This document shows, piece after piece, positions 59,918-64,000 of a stretch of 64,000 bases of DNA. The position numbers and the translations under genes were made by a program. The notes below the pieces were generated by a model. It was not told the origin of the DNA. It made no database searches and worked only from the letters and a program-made list of their open reading frames with translations. The stretch spans positions 73,888,645 to 73,952,644 of the forward strand of contig OW121853.1 of the NCBI GenBank assembly GCA_933228895.1, given 5' to 3'. This DNA is from Platycnemis pennipes (lineage: Eukaryota; Arthropoda; Insecta; Odonata; Platycnemididae). Numbering within the stretch: position 1 is the first letter of the stretch; the number at the start of each line of letters is the position of its first letter.

Positions 59918-60098
59918 GTAAATATAAAAATCACTTAGTAAGATTCCACAAATTTTTATTTTACCATCGACCAAGGTTTCGATTGGTTTACCTTACCAAG
60001 GTGAAAGTACCTTGATGATGATTGGTAAACCAATCGAAACCTAGGTCGGTGGTAAAATAAAAATTTGTGGAATCTTACTAAGTGATTTTTCTATTTAC
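59918..60098. mobile_element. Foldback element, about 181 bp
   Basis: The left arm AAAAATCACTTAGTAAGATT, CCACAAATTTTTATTTTACC, then AAGGTTTCGATTGGTTTACC is answered by the right arm GGTAAACCAATCGAAACC, GGTGGTAAAATAAAAATTTG, TGGAATCTTACTAAGTGATT. Arms are about 75 bases and the short loop contains CTTACCAAGGTGAAAGTACC. The GATGATGATT...CGAAACCTAGGTC portion resembles retroelement 3' hairpins (compare 983-1020). Confidence 0.88.
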
Positions 60099-60199
60099 CA
60101 AAACCACCCTTACATGCATCTGGTATAACTCAACGCAAATTTAGGAAGGAAAGTGAAACTTTTCCGCACGAGTCGTAACCAAGCGGCACGATGCAATAC

Positions 60200-60830
60200 G
60201 ATTCCTCTCCCATGAAGTTCTCCACCCGCGAGAGAGATGCGAGGGAAGAGGAAAAGGGGGAGAAAATAGAGCAGGGGGAATTTACAGGGAAGGAGAGGGA
60301 GGAAGGAGAGGGAGAAAGGAGAAGAGCCTCTACATGAGAAGGCCTAAGGAGAAGGGGGTCAGCACGGTAGTTGGAGTGAGCCAGACGCAGAGGGAGATAG
60401 ACAGAGGAGTGTGTGTGGACAGTAGACGTACTCAGCAAGCGACTGCCTCCTCCACATCGCTGCCCGGAACCTCTTCTCAAACGCCTTTCTCACGCACACC
60501 ATTGAGAAAGGAGAGAGTGAGGGAGGAGGGTGAGTGGATGCGGCGGCGTGGGGAAAGAAAAAGAGGGAAGACAGAAGGCGCGATACCCGCCAGCGACACC
60601 GCGCCGGCACCAACATCACCCTCGGAAGAGAACGAGCGAGCGCTCTCACGCCTTTGGCCGGCGTCCAAATTGCCCCGGCAACCAGACGGGCGACAAAAGA
60701 AATGCGAGCGGGGAGAAAGGGAGGCAGAGAGAGAGAAAGTAAACAAAAAAAAAACAAGCGCGAGCGCGCGCCACCATCCATATTCACACCCCGCTCGCTC
60801 CAAAAGTAGGCAGCCTCACTCTAGTAAGTG
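60200..60830. repeat. GA/GC-rich low-complexity block
   Basis: Purine-rich (GAGGGAGAAAGGAG) then CpG-rich sequence that yields frames of 100-168 codons on both strands at once. No domain or splice support. Confidence 0.6.
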
Positions 60831-60840
60831 CCCAGATTGA

Positions 60841-62945
60841 GACAATTTCTTGCTATTTTGTTGCTTTTATCGCGCAGGCAGACCTCGCGATCTTCTTCGT
60901 CCATCCCCCGCTTCTTGGGAGCATTAAAGGGATTTGTGGTCACGTCCAGACTGCCACCTTCACGCTCGTCACTTGGGGATGTGGTAAACATGATGGTTCC
61001 AAACTAGTTCAAACATCTTATGGACAAAGGTTCGCGTCATTTTTGTCTTAATTCCGGTACTCTGTTTTCATGTGCCATTGAGGAAGGACTGATACATCAT
61101 CTACCAGATATACAAGGTAGAAGTAAACTGTTTCGCTCGATCGCACTTGGGAATAAGTTTCGTCCTTTTGTAATGAGAAATCGATAGATCAAAACGATAT
61201 TTACTGCCTTCAGAGATATATGTTGTGCACGTATTTTCCGAGTGTTTGAATTGAATTAGGACATCGATAGTTTATTTTTCATTACATTCACGCTCTGATT
61301 AAATATTAAACTAGAATAATATTTTATGACACTCCAAAATCTGAGTTTACATCACGACATAGTACTTTAACCTACTCCCAAGACACACACGTCAACCATG
61401 CCCAAGATGGGACGGTACACAAGACGCCATCGGGTTGCAAGCCATACCAAATTTCGTATTACTCGTACTACGTATTACGCGGTCATTGTTTCCGATATGT
61501 CATTATTGAAGCAAATAATTTGCACTGAAAACCACCATCTTATGGATGAGACTGCAAATGGTCCATTAACATTCAAGCAAAATTACAATTTCGCCTACAT
61601 TTCAGGAAACAAGCACCCAATACCAATGGAAAATTGTCCTCGTCACGTGGCACAATTCTCTCCGCTGCCTGGTCACAGGCTCTCCTCTCATGCAGAAGTT
61701 CACGTTTGAGTGAGGGACGACTGATTCGAAGGAAGAGAGGAAGCGAATCAAAAACAAACATCGGTGGTGTCAAAAATCTGGGTAAACTCAACCAGTCTCG
61801 AGCTAAGGAGCTGATGAAAAGGCCTTCAGCGATCCATTATACTGAAGTGTGAGAGAAACTGCCGGGGAGAGTTTCCCATCCTTTTACACTACCCCAAGAT
61901 CTGTTCCAGAAATGCTTCCCGTTCATGTGCGTCTGTTCATTTTTCTCAAGCTGTCCTCTCATAGGGACGCTCACGTCATACTCAAGGATGAATTCTTGGA
62001 GCTCTGGAAGCGACCGAAAACAAACACCGAAGACGTAAACAATCAACCAGTAGGCTTAGCACGCTAGCTGAGGGAGTAAGAAGCTGACCATATAAGTTCG
62101 CATCTCCAAGGATCCAGAAGCGGCACTTTAGATTGTTTATATGTTCCTTCCAACGAGTCATACTTCTCCTATATATTATTTTCTCTTACACTGATGATTA
62201 ATTAATTCGTTGATATCATAATTCGATAGAATTATTAGGTCCTTGGTGAATATGAATTCAATCATGAAAAACATCCTAAGCATCAGTAATACAACTCAAG
62301 ATACCTACACCTCTTCAGTGGTTTCTTTTCTAACCCTAATTTTCCCAGAACATAAAACAGTGCATCAACACGAAAATATCGATTCATATTAACACAACTT
62401 AACTAACGAGGACACAACAATCGCAGGCAGTAATATTTGATTTTGTAGAAATTATTAGCATTGAAAAATAATTTGACATTAAAAAACGCCGTTTCTGATG
62501 TAGAATGACGACTGATAACATTTTATCGATATTACGAGTATTACGTAGAAGAAACTTCGGCCAAGGCGAATCCGGCCGCAAGTCTACTCTGAATATTTTT
62601 CAAGATTTAAGTAAAATATTAATATATACCTACGTTTTAATTTTATTTATTATAAGATGCAAGGATCTATGAAAAGTGGAACCTCGAATCCTTACATCGG
62701 TTGAGACTCAGGGAATTATTCATGATGTGAAAAATCATTCTATCTATATATTTTATTTTACCCAAAAAAAACATCTTTTTGAAACGAAGATAATAAGAAA
62801 AATAAACTCGATGAGGCAAGATATTTGTACGAGTCCGAATCGATGGTGATTAACCAATTTTTTAGTGGACTGTATTATGCCAATTTTAATCCGTTTACCT
62901 ATTATGGGAGCCTCACGAGCGAAAGTTATCACTCACCTCGTGTAG
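60841..62945. other. No gene seen; diverged local duplication at 61650-62060
   Basis: AT-rich overall. Two segments about 255-270 bases apart share ordered blocks: CCTCTCAT at 61685 and 61956, AAAACAAACA(T/C)CG at about 61751 and 62018, and CAACCAGT at about 61789 and 62044. A tRNA-like scrap GCACGCTAGCTGAGGGAGTA follows at 62058. Confidence 0.4.
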
Positions 62946-63345
62946 TGTTGGCCCCGCCACCAGACCACGGCGGCTCGAACAAAACTCTCCGTCCGGCGTA
63001 CTTGACGCCTCGACACACACCTTAGGACTGCTACAATACACAACCATTCAAACGACACACACATGTACACAACACCAGCGCACCACTCGGCCGCGTGAGC
63101 AACAAAAGAAAACAAAACACAAACAAAAGGCGAGCGACACCCTCGCTCCCTGTGAGGCTCCCGGCCAATCAAAATTACTGGCGCAAACAACCCGCCCACC
63201 TTGGCACGCTAGTCCAACAAACTACCTAATTTGAAATGTGCGCCTAAACTATAGTCCTAATTAACCTAACATAACTTGTGTGCACCTTACGTTAATAACA
63301 ACGAAAATATATTTACCTACCAAGGATCAGGAAAGGTGATCAACA
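62946..63345 (-). mobile_element. Candidate 3' LTR of the BEL/Pao element
   Basis: Directly downstream (minus sense) of the BEL pol end, a 400-base segment starts TGTTGATCACC and ends GGGGCCAACA on the minus strand, giving the TGTTG...CAACA inverted ends usual for LTRs. The part 62950-63180 is GC-rich and the rest AT-rich with a TATA-like AAATATATTTT. No clear polypurine tract touches the proposed start, and the 5' LTR is outside the window, so the boundaries are tentative. Confidence 0.5.
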
Positions 63346-63466
63346 TAAAGGAAAAAATATTAAATCTTCACTCCCCAGGGGCTATTGGGAAGACTTAAAC
63401 AAAGGGAAAGGAAGCCCTCGGAAAAGGAATAACAATCTAACCTACCTGGTGCACACAAACATTAAA

Positions 63467-64000
63467 TTAATCTATCGGTAACAGGCAAAGGTTCCTCACG
63501 CCTCTCGTAATGATCCCGTGCACTGTTTTTACATTTACGACTCGTATAATGCCATCCTTCCCAGGATGTACCTTCACTACGCGACCTAGCCTCCAACGTA
63601 GGGGCGGTAGGTTTTCATCTTTCACTATTACGAGGCGACCCTCGACCATATTCGGGGGCGTTTTAAACCATTTTTCCCGCTGCTGGAGTGTCCCGATATA
63701 TTCATTCTGCCATCTTTTCCAGAATGAAATCATAATTTGCTGTAAGAGTTTCCATCGGGCTACTTTATTTATTGGTTTTCCTAACGAGTCCATTTCTGTG
63801 AATAATTCCGGTTGTCCTTGAAAAAGGAAATGCCCAGGAGTCAATGCCTCTAAATCGTCAGGACTAGAGCTAATTGGCGTTAGGGGTCGAGAATTTAAAG
63901 TAGCTTCTATTTGAGTAAGTACCGTATAAAATTCTTCATACGTCAACACTTGGGTGCCTATAGCAGCCGTGAGCAGCCTTTTCACACTTTTAATTCCTGC
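63467..64000 (-). CDS. BEL/Pao retrotransposon polyprotein, integrase C-terminal part (partial)
   Basis: This open minus-strand frame runs from the window edge to TAA at 63467-63469, 177 codons in view and no internal stop. It begins AGIKSVKRLLTAAIG and includes LNSRPLTPIS, LTPGHFLFQG, the helix RWKLLQQIMISFWKRWQNEY, LPPLRWRLGRV, HPGKDGIIRVV and RGVRNLCLLPID. This is the end of a BEL/Pao pol: the last part of the integrase catalytic domain and the C-terminal domain (DUF5641-type) that follows it. The protein would join element cDNA to host DNA in the nucleus. Protease, reverse transcriptase, RNase H and the integrase core must lie to the right. The intact frame suggests a fairly young insertion. 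It is not host-gene sequence. Confidence 0.95.
   Translation of the reverse strand, partial: AGIKSVKRLLTAAIGTQVLTYEEFYTVLTQIEATLNSRPLTPISSSPDDLEALTPGHFLFQGQPELFTEMDSLGKPINKVARWKLLQQIMISFWKRWQNEYIGTLQQREKWFKTPPNMVEGRLVIVKDENLPPLRWRLGRVVKVHPGKDGIIRVVNVKTVHGIITRGVRNLCLLPID

Larger units (their letters stand above)
18666..62945. other. Region upstream of the first resolved ptc exon: intron and/or 5' flank
   Basis: No exon with the Patched first membrane helix was recognised anywhere to the right of 18665. The region is therefore either one very long ptc intron or contains a first exon I could not identify. All recognisable content is mobile or low-complexity DNA and is listed separately. The reading frames found here lack domains, lack matching splice phase, or lie in GC-rich blocks open on both strands. 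Confidence 0.5.

Noticed and set aside
60334..60840. 168-codon plus and 142-codon minus frames
   Set aside because: Purine-rich and CpG-rich tract open in several frames; Arg/Glu/Lys or Ser/Leu/Phe bias only.
1..64000. CRISPR arrays, bacterial operons, plasmid or phage features
   Set aside because: No regularly spaced repeats with unique spacers and no prokaryotic genes; spliced Patched exons and eukaryotic transposons show nuclear arthropod DNA.

Overview
This window is eukaryotic nuclear DNA from an arthropod, most probably an insect with a large, repeat-rich genome. It has no dense gene packing, operons or ribosome binding sites. One host gene is present. It is read on the minus strand in short exons with canonical GT/AG splice sites, separated by introns of 1.7 to 6 kb that are full of decayed transposable elements. 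The encoded peptides match the first extracellular domain of the Hedgehog receptor Patched (ptc), and phrases such as THQLLIQT and LLAHLD resemble the insect protein more than the vertebrate ones. The exact species cannot be fixed from the sequence.

Layout: positions 1575-18665 hold five consecutive internal ptc exons (in transcript order 18446-18665, 15021-15090, 8910-9007, 7078-7192 and 1575-1667). Their splice phases join without a break into about 199 residues. The following exons (rest of the first loop, the sterol-sensing domain and everything C-terminal) lie beyond the left edge. The preceding exons (N-terminus and first membrane helix) were not found, so 18666 to about 62900 is best read as a long upstream intron and/or 5' flank.

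The rest is mobile DNA. It includes a LINE family (jockey/CR1-like) whose degraded 3' ends recur in both orientations; several tRNA-derived SINE families and one 5S-rRNA-derived element; a hAT transposon remnant with a recognisable dimerisation domain; hAT-type MITEs at 55558-55959 (perfect 8-bp target duplication) and 47184-47466; a pogo/Tigger-type MITE at 30840-31186; a two-copy 540-bp inverted-terminal-repeat element (18696-19236 and 46432-46964); several long foldback elements; and a 159-bp tandem repeat at 21364-21780. At the right edge is the 3' end of a BEL/Pao LTR retrotransposon (63467-64000, minus) with a candidate LTR at 62946-63345. At least two SINEs are interrupted by later MITE or foldback insertions, which gives a relative order of events.

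GC-rich or purine-rich low-complexity blocks (about 3380-3600, 10880-11340, 12180-12560, 21820-22280, 25860-26560, 37620-38130, 47810-48760, 60200-60830) give long open frames on both strands. I do not regard these as genes. I saw no CRISPR arrays, no bacterial features, no convincing functional tRNA or rRNA genes, and no clearly new gene system. The most informative points are the ptc exon chain, the datable nested insertions and the foldback elements.
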